Of a stretch of DNA of 57,035 nt, positions 17,056 to 26,649 are shown piece after piece (position 1 is the first letter of the stretch; every line of letters starts with the position of its first letter). Below the pieces are notes generated by a model. It was given only the letters and a program-made list of their open reading frames with translations. It did no database searches and was not told the origin of the DNA. The stretch comes from Candidatus Thiodiazotropha sp. (ex Monitilora ramsayi). Lineage in GTDB: Bacteria; Pseudomonadota; Gammaproteobacteria; Chromatiales; Chromatiaceae. A program made the translations under genes and the position numbers. The stretch lies in NCBI GenBank assembly GCA_025655575.1, contig JAHXIP010000011.1, forward strand, positions 62,583 to 119,617, given 5' to 3'.

Positions 17056-18025
17056 TGAGTCTTTTAACCATTGTGTCGAATGCTATTTGAAAACCGCTAT
17101 CCGGCTTGGCGGATGCGGGTACATACCAATAATCGGGTTGTGCGAACAATTCGCACTTTACTCCATCTTTCTCTGTCATGAGAACCGTTTCTTGAGGTAA
17201 TGCCTGTAACTCCTCCTCTCGGAAAGGGTGGTGATCCGGAAAAGGATAACATTCCGGTGACAAACCGGCTTTTTGTAGCATGGTAAAGAATCGACTCGGA
17301 TGCCCTATACCTGCGATAGCGCAGATTTTTTCGTCACTAAAAGAGGTAAGCATCCTCTCTTCACTTCCGTCCAGGCGCACAGCCAGTTCTCCTCCTACCT
17401 GCATCGAATACTCATCCGCCTCGCCATTGCCATTAACAATGACCAGATCGACCTTATTCAAACGTCTTGGCCGCTCTCTCATCGGTCCGGCGGGTAGGCA
17501 AAGTCCGTTGCCAAACCGTCGATCTCCATCGATCACCACAATCTCTAAATCCCGCTGCAACGCATAGTGCTGGAGCCCGTCATCAGAGATGATGAAATCG
17601 CAATCATGGGCAGAGAGCAATGCACTGCCTGCCTCCCATCGATTCGGACCCGCAAACACAGGACATTTCGCTCGGCGTTGCATCAATACGGCTTCATCTC
17701 CCACCGCTGCGGCTTTACTGTTCTCTGTGACTTCGCAAGGCCAGACATCTGATAGCCCACCATAGCCACGAGTGATGATCCCGGGCTTGTTTCCCATGCG
17801 GCGGAGTTGCTCGGCCAGCCAGATTACCAAGGGTGTTTTACCTGTCCCGCCGACCGTGATATTACCGACGACGATGACTGGGACACTGAGCTGTTTCGTC
17901 TTGATCAGTCCAAGTCTGTAAGCAAGACGTCTTAGTGCAACGAGCAGGCAGAACAGACCGCTCAGAGGTAACAGCAGTAGCGTTATTGGATGCCAGCCTT
18001 GCCAGGATCGCTGAATCGATTTCAA
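17045..18025 (-). CDS. lpxK: Tetraacyldisaccharide 4'-kinase (lipid A synthesis)
   Basis: 326 residues. It phosphorylates the 4' position of tetraacyldisaccharide-1-phosphate to make lipid IVA at the inner membrane. One N-terminal hydrophobic segment ([18 protein letters not shown]) precedes the P-loop [13 protein letters not shown]. Later come [28 protein letters not shown] and [13 protein letters not shown] ([11 protein letters not shown]), all typical of LpxK. It lies 13 bp after exbD and overlaps the Trm112 gene. Confidence 0.97.
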   Translation of the reverse strand: MKSIQRSWQGWHPITLLLLPLSGLFCLLVALRRLAYRLGLIKTKQLSVPVIVVGNITVGGTGKTPLVIWLAEQLRRMGNKPGIITRGYGGLSDVWPCEVTENSKAAAVGDEAVLMQRRAKCPVFAGPNRWEAGSALLSAHDCDFIISDDGLQHYALQRDLEIVVIDGDRRFGNGLCLPAGPMRERPRRLNKVDLVIVNGNGEADEYSMQVGGELAVRLDGSEERMLTSFSDEKICAIAGIGHPSRFFTMLQKAGLSPECYPFPDHHPFREEELQALPQETVLMTEKDGVKCELFAQPDYWYVPASAKPDSGFQIAFDTMVKRLNDG

Positions 18026-18038
18026 CAGCGTTACGGCC

Positions 18039-18458
18039 TCACTCTGCCGGCGGACGATGCGCGGAAAAGGTCATGCGCACAAGACCAAGCTGACTGGCGG
18101 CATCCATGGCAGTCATCACTGACTGGTGTGGTGTCCTGGCATCCGCATTGATAATAACGGGCAGATCTTTGTCATCGCCAACCGCCTTCTCGATGGCACG
18201 CTTCAGCGTCTCGATCTGGGTATTGATGACTTCCTGTTGATTGATATAGAAAATACCGCTGGCATCGATAGTGATATCGAGTTCCTTCTGCTCATGTTGC
18301 GCCTTTTCACCTGTGGCCTCAGGCAGTTCTACCAGTATCTGCGCTTCACGATCGAAGGTCGTGGAGACCATAAAGAAAATCAACAGCAGGAAGACAACGT
18401 CTATCAATGGCGTGATATCGACTTCCGGGGATTTGCGTGGATGGGGACGCAGATTCAT
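18039..18458 (-). CDS. exbD: ExbD/TolR-family proton-channel subunit
   Basis: 139 residues. One membrane helix follows a short cytoplasmic N-terminus; EVDITPLIDVVFLLLIFFMV carries the conserved Asp of the ExbD/TolR proton path. The periplasmic domain ends with LGLVRMTFSA. It pairs with the ExbB-like protein encoded 12 bp upstream to energise a TonB-like or transport process. Placement just before lpxK is common in Gammaproteobacteria and may mean a role tied to the envelope rather than TonB. No tonB is in the window. Confidence 0.93.
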   Translation of the reverse strand: MNLRPHPRKSPEVDITPLIDVVFLLLIFFMVSTTFDREAQILVELPEATGEKAQHEQKELDITIDASGIFYINQQEVINTQIETLKRAIEKAVGDDKDLPVIINADARTPHQSVMTAMDAASQLGLVRMTFSAHRPPAE

Positions 18459-18470
18459 ATCGAATATTCC

Positions 18471-19079
18471 CTATTCCCGCTCACCATGCATGACTTCCAC
18501 TAGCTTCAACGCCTGCTCCTCCATACCCAAAACCAGGCGATCGATGAGCCCGCTGAAATAGCGATGAAACATCAAGCTTGGAATGGCGACAGAGAGGCCT
18601 GCAGCCGTCGTGATCAATGCCTCGGAAATACCACCGGCTAACACCCCCGGGTCACCCACACCGGCGGTCACGATGACACTAAAGACCTTGATCATGCCGA
18701 TCACTGTACCCAACAGGCCCAACAACGGTGAAATCGATGCGATGGTGCCCAGTGTATTGAGATAGCGATCAAGCTCCAGTACGACCTGACGCCCTACCTC
18801 CTCAATCGCCTCCTTCATTACCTCTTTGCTGTGATTCCGGTTGGTCAGGCCTGCCGCCAAAATCCGGCCCAACGGAGAACTGGCGCGTAGTTTGTTGAGG
18901 TCTGCCCTGTCGAGCTTCTTCTCTGTATGCAGTTGCAGTATCTGCCTCATCAAATGATCAGGCATGACACGCTTACGGCGCAGCATCCAAAAGCGCTCCA
19001 ACACAATTGCCAATGCCACAATGGAGCAAACGATGATAGGTAGCATCAACCAGCCACCTGATTTTACAAACTCAAACAC
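18471..19079 (-). CDS. exbB: ExbB/TolQ/MotA-family proton channel protein
   Basis: 202 residues with three membrane segments (about 10-30, 105-130 and 150-175). LGTIASISPLLGLLGTVIGMI and LITTAAGLSVAIPSLMFHRYF are the family's core motifs. With ExbD it forms an inner-membrane proton-driven motor. It is the first gene of the exbB-exbD-lpxK-Trm112-kdsB run and lies 225 bp after comEC, so a promoter in 19080-19304 is likely. Confidence 0.93.
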   Translation of the reverse strand: MFEFVKSGGWLMLPIIVCSIVALAIVLERFWMLRRKRVMPDHLMRQILQLHTEKKLDRADLNKLRASSPLGRILAAGLTNRNHSKEVMKEAIEEVGRQVVLELDRYLNTLGTIASISPLLGLLGTVIGMIKVFSVIVTAGVGDPGVLAGGISEALITTAAGLSVAIPSLMFHRYFSGLIDRLVLGMEEQALKLVEVMHGERE

Positions 19080-19304
19080 TTTGTATTCGTCCTTTTGAAA
19101 TCCTGAAATGCAGATCAGTTAGCCATAATAGATCCGTACATCTCAACCATGGGCACACCTTAATGAATGTTTGGGGATATCATATGCCAAATTGAATCGT
19201 CCTTCTCCCTCAGGATACGTACGAAGCTGAACAGGCATCAAAAAAAACAACCCCTTGCATGACAAAGAGAGCGATTTATCGTTCATCATACTTGAAGGCG
19301 CTAT

Positions 19305-21662
19305 CTATCTGGAAGTGACCGACTCGATCCGATTGCGGCCAATCCCGATTAGGGATATTTTCTGCATCTGAGCCGACGCACTTTCGCTCCAGTAGTGTGC
19401 ATTTATCCGGCGATAAAGCAATGGCTCCGCTGAAGTCCGGTTTTTTTTGAGGTGAAGTTGAATGGCGCCCTCCTCAGCACTATCGAGGACTTCAGCCCCC
19501 ATTGCACGCCAGCGATCTACTATCTCTGGTTTAGGAAATCCATAGCGATTCCGGTATCCCGTTGAAAACAACACCCACTCTGGCTCCACTGCGCTGACGA
19601 AAGCATTGCCCGATGAGGATTTCGAGCCGTGATGTGGCGCCACCACAATTTGTGCCTTAAGACCGTCACCATAGCGTTTCACAAGGTGTCTTTCAGCGCT
19701 TGCCTCAATATCTCCGGGTAGCAATAGTGTCCACACACCGTTGCTGACCTTCAAGACACAAGAGCGGTCATTAGCACGTGTGAATTGATCCTGTGATGCT
19801 GGATGCAGCAGCGAAAAAACCACACCGTTCCAAGACCATGTCTCACCTGCCAGACAGTTTCTGGCGGTCTCAATATCCAGTGGTTCTCCGCTGAGTATCT
19901 CTCCCACCTCCACCGCGCCGATAATCGCGCTAAGACCGCCAGCATGGTCCTGGTCATTGTTACTCACAATCAGGCGGTCGATTTTATTGAGATTTCTCGA
20001 CGCCAAATAAGGCAGCACCGCACTCTCAGCTGCATTGAAGCCTGACGCATAGGCGGGCCCCGTATCATAAACCAGCAAGTGATCAGTGGTTTCGATCACA
20101 CAGGCCAGCCCCTGCCCCACATCCATCAATGTGAATCTAATTTCCCCCTGAGCGGGTCTCTCAGGCTCGACCAGCAGCACAGGGCATATCATCAATATTC
20201 CTAACGAACGCCCTGGTACACCTACAGGCATCAGCAAAAGCAGCCCACCCAGCAACGCGATGAGCCAAACCCATTGGGGTAAATGGGCCAGTTGAATCAT
20301 TGCCAGCGGGCTCTCGGCCAGCCACTGCAAAAAAAAGAAGGTGTATTCCATCAGAAACCCGACCATGGCGTACCAGTGAACAGCTAAGCCAGGCATGACA
20401 AGCAGTGGAAGCCCCATCAGTGACGCAGGGACTAAAACAATGGCAAACCAGGGCACCATCAGAAGATTGATCAGTGGCGCCAGTGTGGACGCCTCACCGA
20501 AAAATATGAACAGTATGGGCATCAATCCCAATGTGATGCTTGCCTGGATCTTCAGCATCGGTCGCCAACCCTTTGCGGGTGAGATACGACCATCGACAGC
20601 CAGCAGGATCAATGCGACAGCACCAAATGAAAGCCAGAATCCTGCCGCCATCGGTGCGAAGGGATCGACCAGTACAACCAGAAACAGGGCCAGGGAAAGA
20701 CTTCGCCCATGACTGACCCGGCGACCCAGCATTAATCCTCCCAATGCCACCAGCAGCATCAAGAGTGCACGCTGTGTCGGCAGTGCAAATCCCGCAAGCG
20801 CAGCGTAGATCAGAGCACTGAAGAGACCGATAAAGGCACCAGCCCGAAGTGCTGGCATGCGTAGCGTCAGTCGCTCACTGCGGCGCCACAGCCATTGCCC
20901 GAGAAACAGCATCCAGCCGGCCACCAGCCCCACATGCAGGCCAGATATCGCGATTAGATGATTCGTTCCCGTTTGGGTAAATACCCGCCAATCCTCACGC
21001 TCGAGACCACGTCGATCACCGATTGTCAGCGCCTTGACCAGGGCGGCTGATACGCTGCTCTGCAATATTGTATCTAACCGTGTTGCAATGGATTGCCTGA
21101 GCTTATCGAGACCGACAACTTCATCATGCTCTGGCTTGAGACGTGCGCCGTTCCACTCTCTGACGTAACCGGTTGCTTGTATACCCTGACTAAAAAGCCA
21201 TTTCTCATAGTCAAATCCGGCTGGATTCTGCATACCTCTGGGACGTTTTAGCCTCACCATTATTCGCCACGCCTGTCCCGGCTCAATGCGCTGGGGCGCC
21301 TGGTACCAGTTAAGTCGAATAAGATTCAGATCGACGGATTCGCCTTCATCATCGGTCAGCCGGGAGATACGCAAATGGAATCGCACAAGGCGGCCACGCT
21401 GCTGTGGCAGTGATTCTACAACCCCCTCAGCCAACAGATCTCTACCCTCAAGCTCAATCGGTAACTGCTGAGCCATTTGCAGCGTAGCGAATAGCAGGCT
21501 CCAGCAACAACCCGCCAACAAGGCTAAAGCCGGCCTTAAGTGCCCATAACGCCACAACCAGGGAACTGCAAGCAGAAGACCCAACCACTCGATTGCCGGT
21601 AGTGTGGGGGAAAAATGGAAAAGCGCTGCACCCGCAACGAAGGCGATAAGAATCTTATTCAT
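19305..21662 (-). CDS. comEC: ComEC/Rec2-family DNA uptake channel protein
   Basis: 785 residues from ATG 21662, chosen because AGGGAAG sits at ideal spacing; an upstream start would add eight residues. An N-terminal domain follows two or three helices, then comes the multi-helix competence domain with HLIAISGLHVGLVAG and ALPTQRALLM. The C-terminal metallo-beta-lactamase-like domain starts at FTLMDVGQGLACVIE and has VYDTGPAY and VAPHHGSKSSS. The usual SHxDxDHxGG motif reads SNNDQDHAGG, so the first His is Asn. The family imports single-stranded DNA across the inner membrane in natural transformation. The substitution may weaken nuclease activity. Confidence 0.95.
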   Translation of the reverse strand: MNKILIAFVAGAALFHFSPTLPAIEWLGLLLAVPWLWRYGHLRPALALLAGCCWSLLFATLQMAQQLPIELEGRDLLAEGVVESLPQQRGRLVRFHLRISRLTDDEGESVDLNLIRLNWYQAPQRIEPGQAWRIMVRLKRPRGMQNPAGFDYEKWLFSQGIQATGYVREWNGARLKPEHDEVVGLDKLRQSIATRLDTILQSSVSAALVKALTIGDRRGLEREDWRVFTQTGTNHLIAISGLHVGLVAGWMLFLGQWLWRRSERLTLRMPALRAGAFIGLFSALIYAALAGFALPTQRALLMLLVALGGLMLGRRVSHGRSLSLALFLVVLVDPFAPMAAGFWLSFGAVALILLAVDGRISPAKGWRPMLKIQASITLGLMPILFIFFGEASTLAPLINLLMVPWFAIVLVPASLMGLPLLVMPGLAVHWYAMVGFLMEYTFFFLQWLAESPLAMIQLAHLPQWVWLIALLGGLLLLMPVGVPGRSLGILMICPVLLVEPERPAQGEIRFTLMDVGQGLACVIETTDHLLVYDTGPAYASGFNAAESAVLPYLASRNLNKIDRLIVSNNDQDHAGGLSAIIGAVEVGEILSGEPLDIETARNCLAGETWSWNGVVFSLLHPASQDQFTRANDRSCVLKVSNGVWTLLLPGDIEASAERHLVKRYGDGLKAQIVVAPHHGSKSSSGNAFVSAVEPEWVLFSTGYRNRYGFPKPEIVDRWRAMGAEVLDSAEEGAIQLHLKKNRTSAEPLLYRRINAHYWSESASAQMQKISLIGIGRNRIESVTSR

Positions 21663-21788
21663 GACACTTCCCTGTGTGATCGGCATTGACAGCAGTTAAC
21701 CCTGCAAAGATTGCTGGTGTACACTACTTACACGTGCTTCAATACAGCCCCTTACTGGACCACCTATTCAGTTCAATTCGCCGCAAAG

Positions 21789-22340
21789 ATGCCGAAAAGA
21801 CTCATCAAGCGCCTGCTGCCCCATCACGACAAGGTGCGTGAACATAAGCATCTACAGGTTTTCGGTACCCTTCTGCATGACGGCAACCTCTGGCACCTGA
21901 ATCGCCACTCCGCTTCGGGCGGGTTTGCGGTCGGACTCTTTATGGCCTTTGTCCCTTTGCCTTTTCAGATGATCTTCGCCGCCGCCGCAGCCATACTTTT
22001 TCGAGTCAACCTACCCCTCTCGGTTACCCTGGTCTGGATCACGAATCCAATCACCATACCGCCTATGTTTTTGTTTGCCTATCTGGTAGGAACCTGGGTA
22101 GTCGGTGTACCACCTGACGTCGAGCCATTCCAATTCAGCCTTGAATGGATAGAGAACGGCGGACTCAATAGTATTTGGTTGCCTCTGCTGGTCGGTTGCC
22201 TGATCTGTGCCAGTGTCTCCGCCCTTTTGGGATACGGCATGATCCGCTGGATCTGGCGCTGGCACGTGGTTGAGAAGTGGAAGCTGCGTCGGCTGCGTAA
22301 AAAGGCAGCGAAAACACCTACCATTTCAAGACAGCGTTAA
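21789..22340 (+). CDS. DUF2062 membrane protein
   Basis: 183 residues from the ATG at 21789. The family typically begins with [11 protein letters not shown] and then [15 protein letters not shown], as here; an upstream in-frame extension of 26 residues is not family-like. Three hydrophobic segments ([40 protein letters not shown] and a later one near 140-160) precede a basic C-terminus. Function is unknown; genes of this family often sit between comEC and lolD. It is divergent from comEC, with 126 bp between the starts, and convergent with lolD, whose stop overlaps its end by 15 bp. Confidence 0.88.
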   Translation: MPKRLIKRLLPHHDKVREHKHLQVFGTLLHDGNLWHLNRHSASGGFAVGLFMAFVPLPFQMIFAAAAAILFRVNLPLSVTLVWITNPITIPPMFLFAYLVGTWVVGVPPDVEPFQFSLEWIENGGLNSIWLPLLVGCLICASVSALLGYGMIRWIWRWHVVEKWKLRRLRKKAAKTPTISRQR

Positions 22341-23012
22341 TTTCCCATCTTCAAGGGACCAAATCCGATCCATACGGCCAGCCAATTCGGGGTCATGAGT
22401 CACAACCGCAAAACTTGTACCGATCTCCCGATTCAACTTCAGCATCAATTCATACACCTGCTCAGCGGTCTTGCGATCAAGATTACCGGTCGGTTCATCC
22501 GCTAGAACGCAATCGGGATGATGTACCAGGGCACGAGCCAGGGCGGCACGTTGACGCTCTCCACCGGAAAGCTCTGTTGGCTTGTGAGCGATGCGATCAC
22601 CCAATCCCACTTGTTGCAACATCTCAGTTGCCTTTTGTCTTGCCAGGTTGACAGGCTGCCCGCCAATCAATAAAGGCATGGCCACATTTTCCAGTGCAGT
22701 GAACTCCGGTAACAAGTGATGAAACTGGTAGACAAAGCCCAGACTGCGATTGCGTAGCCGTCCTCTCTCGCGCTCACTCAGTTCGACCAGGTTCCGCCCA
22801 TTCACCAACACGCGTCCACCATCCGGGCGGTCGAGACCACCAAGACAGTGCAATAGGGTACTCTTACCTGAACCTGAGGCACCAATGATCGCGACCCGCT
22901 CACCACGTGCTATTTGCAGATCCACACCTTTCAGCACCTCGACGCTCAGGTTGCCCTGGGCAAACGTCTTGGTCAGTCCTTCGGCCTGCAGCACCGATTG
23001 CGGATTACTCAT
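22326..23012 (-). CDS. lolD: Lipoprotein-releasing system ATPase
   Basis: 228 residues from ATG 23012 (MSNPQSVLQ), preceded by GGAGG. ABC ATPase motifs are [20 protein letters not shown] (Walker A), [16 protein letters not shown] (signature), [12 protein letters not shown] (Walker B), and VTHDPELA (H loop). It powers release of outer-membrane lipoproteins from the inner membrane to LolA. It overlaps the end of lolC by eight bases, so the two are translationally coupled. Confidence 0.96.
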   Translation of the reverse strand: MSNPQSVLQAEGLTKTFAQGNLSVEVLKGVDLQIARGERVAIIGASGSGKSTLLHCLGGLDRPDGGRVLVNGRNLVELSERERGRLRNRSLGFVYQFHHLLPEFTALENVAMPLLIGGQPVNLARQKATEMLQQVGLGDRIAHKPTELSGGERQRAALARALVHHPDCVLADEPTGNLDRKTAEQVYELMLKLNREIGTSFAVVTHDPELAGRMDRIWSLEDGKLTLS

Positions 23013-24252
23013 AGCGGAGCGCCTCCGCCGGTTGCGTCCGAGAGGCTTTCCAGGCCGGATAGAGTGTGGCAAGCAGGGTTATCAGTAGGGCTCCGATGCC
23101 AATGAAGAGGATATCCCCCATTTGAGGGTCCGAGGGTAATTTACTGATGTAATAAATACTGGAGTCGAGAAACTCTATACCCAAGCGGTGCTCAATCCAG
23201 CTGACGATCGATTCCACGTTGTTGGCCAGAAGCACGCCACCGATCATTCCCAACAGATTTCCGATCACACCAATTGTCGCGCCTTGCACCATAAAGATTC
23301 CCATGATGGAACCGGGCGAGGCGCCCAGCGTGCGCAGTATGGCGATATCAGACTGTTTGTCCGTCACCACCATCACCATGGTGGAAACGATATTGAAGGC
23401 AGCCACCGCGACAATGAGAGAAAGAATAATCGTCATCATGCGCTTTTCTGTCTGCAGTGCAGCAAAAAAATTGCGGTGTTGCATGGTCCAGTCGCTAATG
23501 CGGTAGTAACCGCCCATCTTCAACGCCAGGTCACGGGAAACTTCTGGAGCCAGATAAAGATCATCGAGTTTGAGTCTGATACCGGTCACTGCATCTTTCA
23601 GGCGCATCAACTTGGCGGCATCCTCGATATGTAGAATGGCTACACCCCGGTCGTAATCCCCCATACCCACTTCAAAGATACCATTGACCTTGAATCGCTT
23701 CAGACGGGGCATGATGCCGGCCGGTGTCACATTAATCTGTGGCGTTACCAGGGTAACTTTGTCGCCGACGGAAACACCGAGAATCAGTGCCAGCTCATGT
23801 CCCAAGATAATACCAAAGTCACCTGGCTGCAGATCATCAATGGAGCCTTTGGTGATCGCTGAAACCACCTCGGAAACCTCGCCTTCCTGATCGGGTAGAA
23901 TGCCACGCAGCAGCACGCCACTGACCTTCTGTCCGCTGATTAGCATACCCTGCCCCTCGACGTAGGGTGCCTCACCGATGACATGGGGGAAACTTTTGGC
24001 CCGCTCCCGTACCTCGCGCCAGTCACTCAGTTCACCACTCACACCAGAAATCGTGGCGTGTGAAGCCATTCCGAGAATCCGTTCACGGACTTCCTTGTGA
24101 AAGCCGTTCATAACAGAGAGGACGACAATCAAAGCCACCACACCCAACATGATCCCCAACATGGAGATCAATGAGATGAAGGAGATGAAATGATTCCGCC
24201 GTTTGGCGCGTGTATAGCGCAGGCCGATATAAAATTCGATCGGTTTAAACAT
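23005..24252 (-). CDS. lolC: Lipoprotein-releasing ABC transporter permease
   Basis: 415 residues from ATG 24252 ([19 protein letters not shown]), the family-typical N-terminus; a GTG start six codons earlier is possible. There are four membrane helices: one at about 20-50 and three after about residue 270, with [22 protein letters not shown] and the C-terminal [21 protein letters not shown] large periplasmic domain lies between. Only one permease gene is present, so this is probably a LolF-type homodimer with LolD, or lolE lies elsewhere. It is divergent from the small exported protein gene at 24450. Confidence 0.95.
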   Translation of the reverse strand: MFKPIEFYIGLRYTRAKRRNHFISFISLISMLGIMLGVVALIVVLSVMNGFHKEVRERILGMASHATISGVSGELSDWREVRERAKSFPHVIGEAPYVEGQGMLISGQKVSGVLLRGILPDQEGEVSEVVSAITKGSIDDLQPGDFGIILGHELALILGVSVGDKVTLVTPQINVTPAGIMPRLKRFKVNGIFEVGMGDYDRGVAILHIEDAAKLMRLKDAVTGIRLKLDDLYLAPEVSRDLALKMGGYYRISDWTMQHRNFFAALQTEKRMMTIILSLIVAVAAFNIVSTMVMVVTDKQSDIAILRTLGASPGSIMGIFMVQGATIGVIGNLLGMIGGVLLANNVESIVSWIEHRLGIEFLDSSIYYISKLPSDPQMGDILFIGIGALLITLLATLYPAWKASRTQPAEALRYE

Positions 24253-24449
24253 GGCTGGGCATTTAAACACACTAACCCTTTCTATAACACCAAAGAGAGT
24301 GGGACATTGTGTGATCCTGGTTTAAGGATTGCTACAGGAAGCCGACATACTTTCTAGAACAAAATTACGTATAAAAGACTCATCGTTTCCTATGGTTAGA
24401 GATGGGTGCTATATTCTTCTTTAAGCGAGACAAATATGGAGTTGCTCTG

Positions 24450-24740
24450 ATGACATTTCGATTTATCCCCGTTGTTGCCAGCTTGGCTTTCTTATCGGCA
24501 CAACCTGCCATTGCCGATGTACTGCTCATCGATGCGATCAATCAAGAGCCGATCAACAGTGAGGAAGGGCTACCACGTCCCTCCCGGGGCATGACCATGA
24601 ACCAGGTCAAACAGCGCTTCGGAGACCCTGCGACTGAATACCCGTGGGTGGGACAGCCTCCAATTACCCGATGGGACTACAGCAACTATTCGGTCTTCTT
24701 CGAACATCAGTACGTTCTGACATCTGTCATCCACCATTAG
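24450..24740 (+). CDS. Small exported protein of unknown function
   Basis: 96 residues from ATG 24450, with GGAG upstream at good spacing; an in-frame start 48 bases earlier is less likely. A signal peptide ends at QPAIA. The mature part has MNQVKQRFGDPATEYPWVG and then ITRWDYSNYSVFFEHQYVL. This resembles the short SmpA/OmlA-type fold used by envelope proteins (RFGxP, then WxY), but I do not assign a function. A strong terminator follows at once, so the gene is monocistronic. Confidence 0.85.
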   Translation: MTFRFIPVVASLAFLSAQPAIADVLLIDAINQEPINSEEGLPRPSRGMTMNQVKQRFGDPATEYPWVGQPPITRWDYSNYSVFFEHQYVLTSVIHH

Positions 24741-24766
24741 TGCTGCCAGCCTTGAATTCTTTGAAT

Positions 24767-24792
24767 GGCCTGCTGTGTGCAGGCCTTTTTTT
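24767..24792 (+). terminator. Intrinsic terminator
   Basis: A perfect GGCCTGC/GCAGGCC stem with a TGTGT loop is followed directly by seven T residues, 27 bp after the stop of the small exported protein gene. Confidence 0.9.
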
Positions 24793-24928
24793 ATCAGCGC
24801 CTGATACCTCAAACCTGAAAAAAATCCGCCCTACCTAATCCCCCAGAAAAATCACCCGAAATATTCTTGACTGTAATACTTGGTTATTGTTACTTTCAGC
24901 TGTCTTTTGTTCCAACAGGTAGTACCCC

Positions 24929-26035
24929 ATGTCTGAATCTGCAACTTCATCTGCCTTGATGCACTCCATCATCCAGCGCATCGCCACCGGCCCCGAACTC
25001 AGCAAAGATATTTCTCTGCAAGAGGCCAGTGGCGGTACCACTGCGATTCTGCGCGGTGAAATAGATGATGTTCAGGCAGCAATCTTCTTCATCGCCCTAC
25101 GCATGAAACGTGAGACCGATGACGAAAACAAAGGCATTTTGGATGCCATCCTCAAAGTTTCAGACAGCCGTGTTGCTGAAGTTGATGAAGTGGTCTCTCT
25201 GGCCGACCCCTATGATGGCTTTAATCGAAATCTCCCGGTGGCCCCCTTCATCCCAGTGGTACTCGCTGCCTGTGGATTACCCACGGTCAGTCATGGACTC
25301 GATGCCGTGGGACCAAAGTTTGGCGTTACTCACCGACATGTCCTGCAGGCTGCGGGCATTGATGTGGATATCAGCCTGGATGACGCGACCGCACGCATTG
25401 CAGATCCGGAGACGGGTTGGTCTTATGTGGATCAGCGCACTTTTTGTCCCGGTCTGCACGACTTGACCCAGCTGCGGCAGCGGATCGTCAAGCGACAGGC
25501 ATTGACCACTGTCGAAGTGTTGGCAAAACCCATTACCGGACGTCAAAAGACTCACCTGGTCACCGGTTATGTGCACAAGCCCTATCCTGCAAAATATGCC
25601 TCTCTCGCCCGTTTCGCCAAATTCGAGGGTTGTCTGCTTATCCGTGGTACCGAAGGCGGTGTGATTCCCTCACTTCGACAGCCTGGCATGCTATTTCGTT
25701 ACGATGACATGGGCATGGAAGAACCGGTGGAAATCAACCCTCAGGCACTTGGCATCGCTCAACCTGTCAGAGCGGTACCTTTGCCCGATGACCCAACCAT
25801 CATGAGAGGCGATGACGAAATTGCCCGCATAAGTGATACCTCCGGTGCAGCAGCTATTGCCGCAGAAACAGGAATACGCGCACTGCAGGGCGAAAAAGGT
25901 CCAAGTTACGATTCACTGGTCTACAGCTGTGCAATCATTCTCTGGCACACAGGAAGGGCAGCCTCCATCTCACAGGGTGCTGATCAGGTACGTGAGGTAC
26001 TCGATAACGGCACTGCTTATAGACATTTGAAATGA
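24929..26035 (+). CDS. TrpD-like (anthranilate phosphoribosyltransferase superfamily) protein, YbiB-type
   Basis: 368 residues. The overall pattern fits the TrpD/nucleoside phosphorylase-type fold: a helical N-terminal domain (MHSIIQRIATGPELSKDISLQEA, then AIFFIALRMKRETDDE) and an alpha/beta part with VSHGLDAVGPKFGVTHRHVLQAAG. The phosphoribosyl-diphosphate loop GTGGD of true TrpD enzymes is absent; NLPVAPFIPVVLAACGLP stands in its place. Members without this loop, such as E. coli YbiB, are linked to nucleic acid binding rather than tryptophan synthesis. No other trp gene is nearby. Its end overlaps the Rieske gene (ATGA), so the two are co-translated. Confidence 0.85.
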   Translation: MSESATSSALMHSIIQRIATGPELSKDISLQEASGGTTAILRGEIDDVQAAIFFIALRMKRETDDENKGILDAILKVSDSRVAEVDEVVSLADPYDGFNRNLPVAPFIPVVLAACGLPTVSHGLDAVGPKFGVTHRHVLQAAGIDVDISLDDATARIADPETGWSYVDQRTFCPGLHDLTQLRQRIVKRQALTTVEVLAKPITGRQKTHLVTGYVHKPYPAKYASLARFAKFEGCLLIRGTEGGVIPSLRQPGMLFRYDDMGMEEPVEINPQALGIAQPVRAVPLPDDPTIMRGDDEIARISDTSGAAAIAAETGIRALQGEKGPSYDSLVYSCAIILWHTGRAASISQGADQVREVLDNGTAYRHLK

Positions 26036-26364
26036 ATGATATGAACGAACAATGGGTCGAGGTTGCTACGGTTGATGAGCTTTCCCCCGGCAAGATGAAG
26101 CGGGTAGAAATCGATGGTCACCGCTATCTCATCACCAATGCCGAAGGACAAATCTATGCGGTGGATGACCAATGCAGCCATGAGGATGTCTCTCTCTATC
26201 TGGGCTGCATCCAGGGGAAAAATATAAAGTGCTCACTACATGGCAGCCGCTTCAGCCTGGAGACGGGTGAACCGCTTGAAGCCCCCGCAGATGAGCCAAT
26301 CGGCACCTATGAAATCCGCGTTAAAATTAAGAAAGTCTTAATAAAAACCCATAAATTCCCATAG
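26032..26364 (+). CDS. Rieske-type [2Fe-2S] ferredoxin
   Basis: 110 residues, cytosolic, with no signal peptide. The cluster ligands are visible as CSH (Cys48, His50) and CSLH (Cys67, His70), the CxH...CxxH pattern of biphenyl/naphthalene dioxygenase-type ferredoxins and NirD-like proteins. The body (VDDQCSHEDVSLYLGC, then SLHGSRFSLETGEPL) is family-typical. It probably carries electrons for an unidentified oxygenase or reductase. It overlaps the TrpD-like gene by four bases; no oxygenase gene is adjacent. Confidence 0.92.
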   Translation: MNDMNEQWVEVATVDELSPGKMKRVEIDGHRYLITNAEGQIYAVDDQCSHEDVSLYLGCIQGKNIKCSLHGSRFSLETGEPLEAPADEPIGTYEIRVKIKKVLIKTHKFP

Positions 26365-26376
26365 AAGGGTTTTTTT
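26343..26376 (+). terminator. Terminator overlapping the end of the Rieske gene
   Basis: AAAAACCC pairs with GGGTTTTT, with the stop codon in the loop and a run of seven T. It probably works in both directions. Confidence 0.7.
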
Positions 26377-26377
26377 G

Positions 26378-26391
26378 GTGATCTAGATCAA
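26378..26391. promoter_or_regulatory. FNR/CRP-type binding box
   Basis: GTGATCTAGATCAA matches the FNR consensus TTGAT-N4-ATCAA at 13 of 14 positions and shares a 13-base core with the perfect box at 42611. A TAGAAT element lies at 26422-26427. It probably controls the small exported peptide at 26512, and possibly the ccm operon further on. A matching fnr gene is at 37495-38226. Confidence 0.65.
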
Positions 26392-26511
26392 AGGATCGGA
26401 CATTCCCTACACTGGCACAGGTAGAATAATTCCTATATATTCTCCCACTTCCAAACAGCTATAAAGCTGTGTTGATTTCACCATCAAACAATAAAACCGG
26501 GGGGATTTTCG

Positions 26512-26649
26512 GTGAAATATCTATTCGTGTTGGCAGTTGCGTTCAGCTTGACCGTTATCTGGCAGACCTCCATTATTGCGGATAGAACACCGAACCTTCA
26601 GAGTTTCGAGAACAAAGAAGTCGTCATCAAAACCCCACGGGCAACCTAA
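26512..26649 (+). CDS. Small (45-residue) exported peptide of unknown function
   Basis: A GTG start at 26512 is preceded by GGGGGGA six bases upstream, an unusually strong ribosome site. The product begins with MKYLFVLAVAFSLTVIW, a signal-peptide-like or membrane segment ending near IIA, followed by about 25 polar residues (NLQSFENKEVVIKTPRAT). The gene lies 120 bp after the FNR box at 26378. I do not recognise it. Coding status rests on the ribosome site, the plausible export signal and the promoter context. Confidence 0.55.
   Translation: MKYLFVLAVAFSLTVIWQTSIIADRTPNLQSFENKEVVIKTPRAT

Noticed and set aside
24929..26035. Naming the TrpD-like protein anthranilate phosphoribosyltransferase (trpD)
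   Set aside because: The GTGGD phosphoribosyl-binding loop is missing and no trp genes are close.
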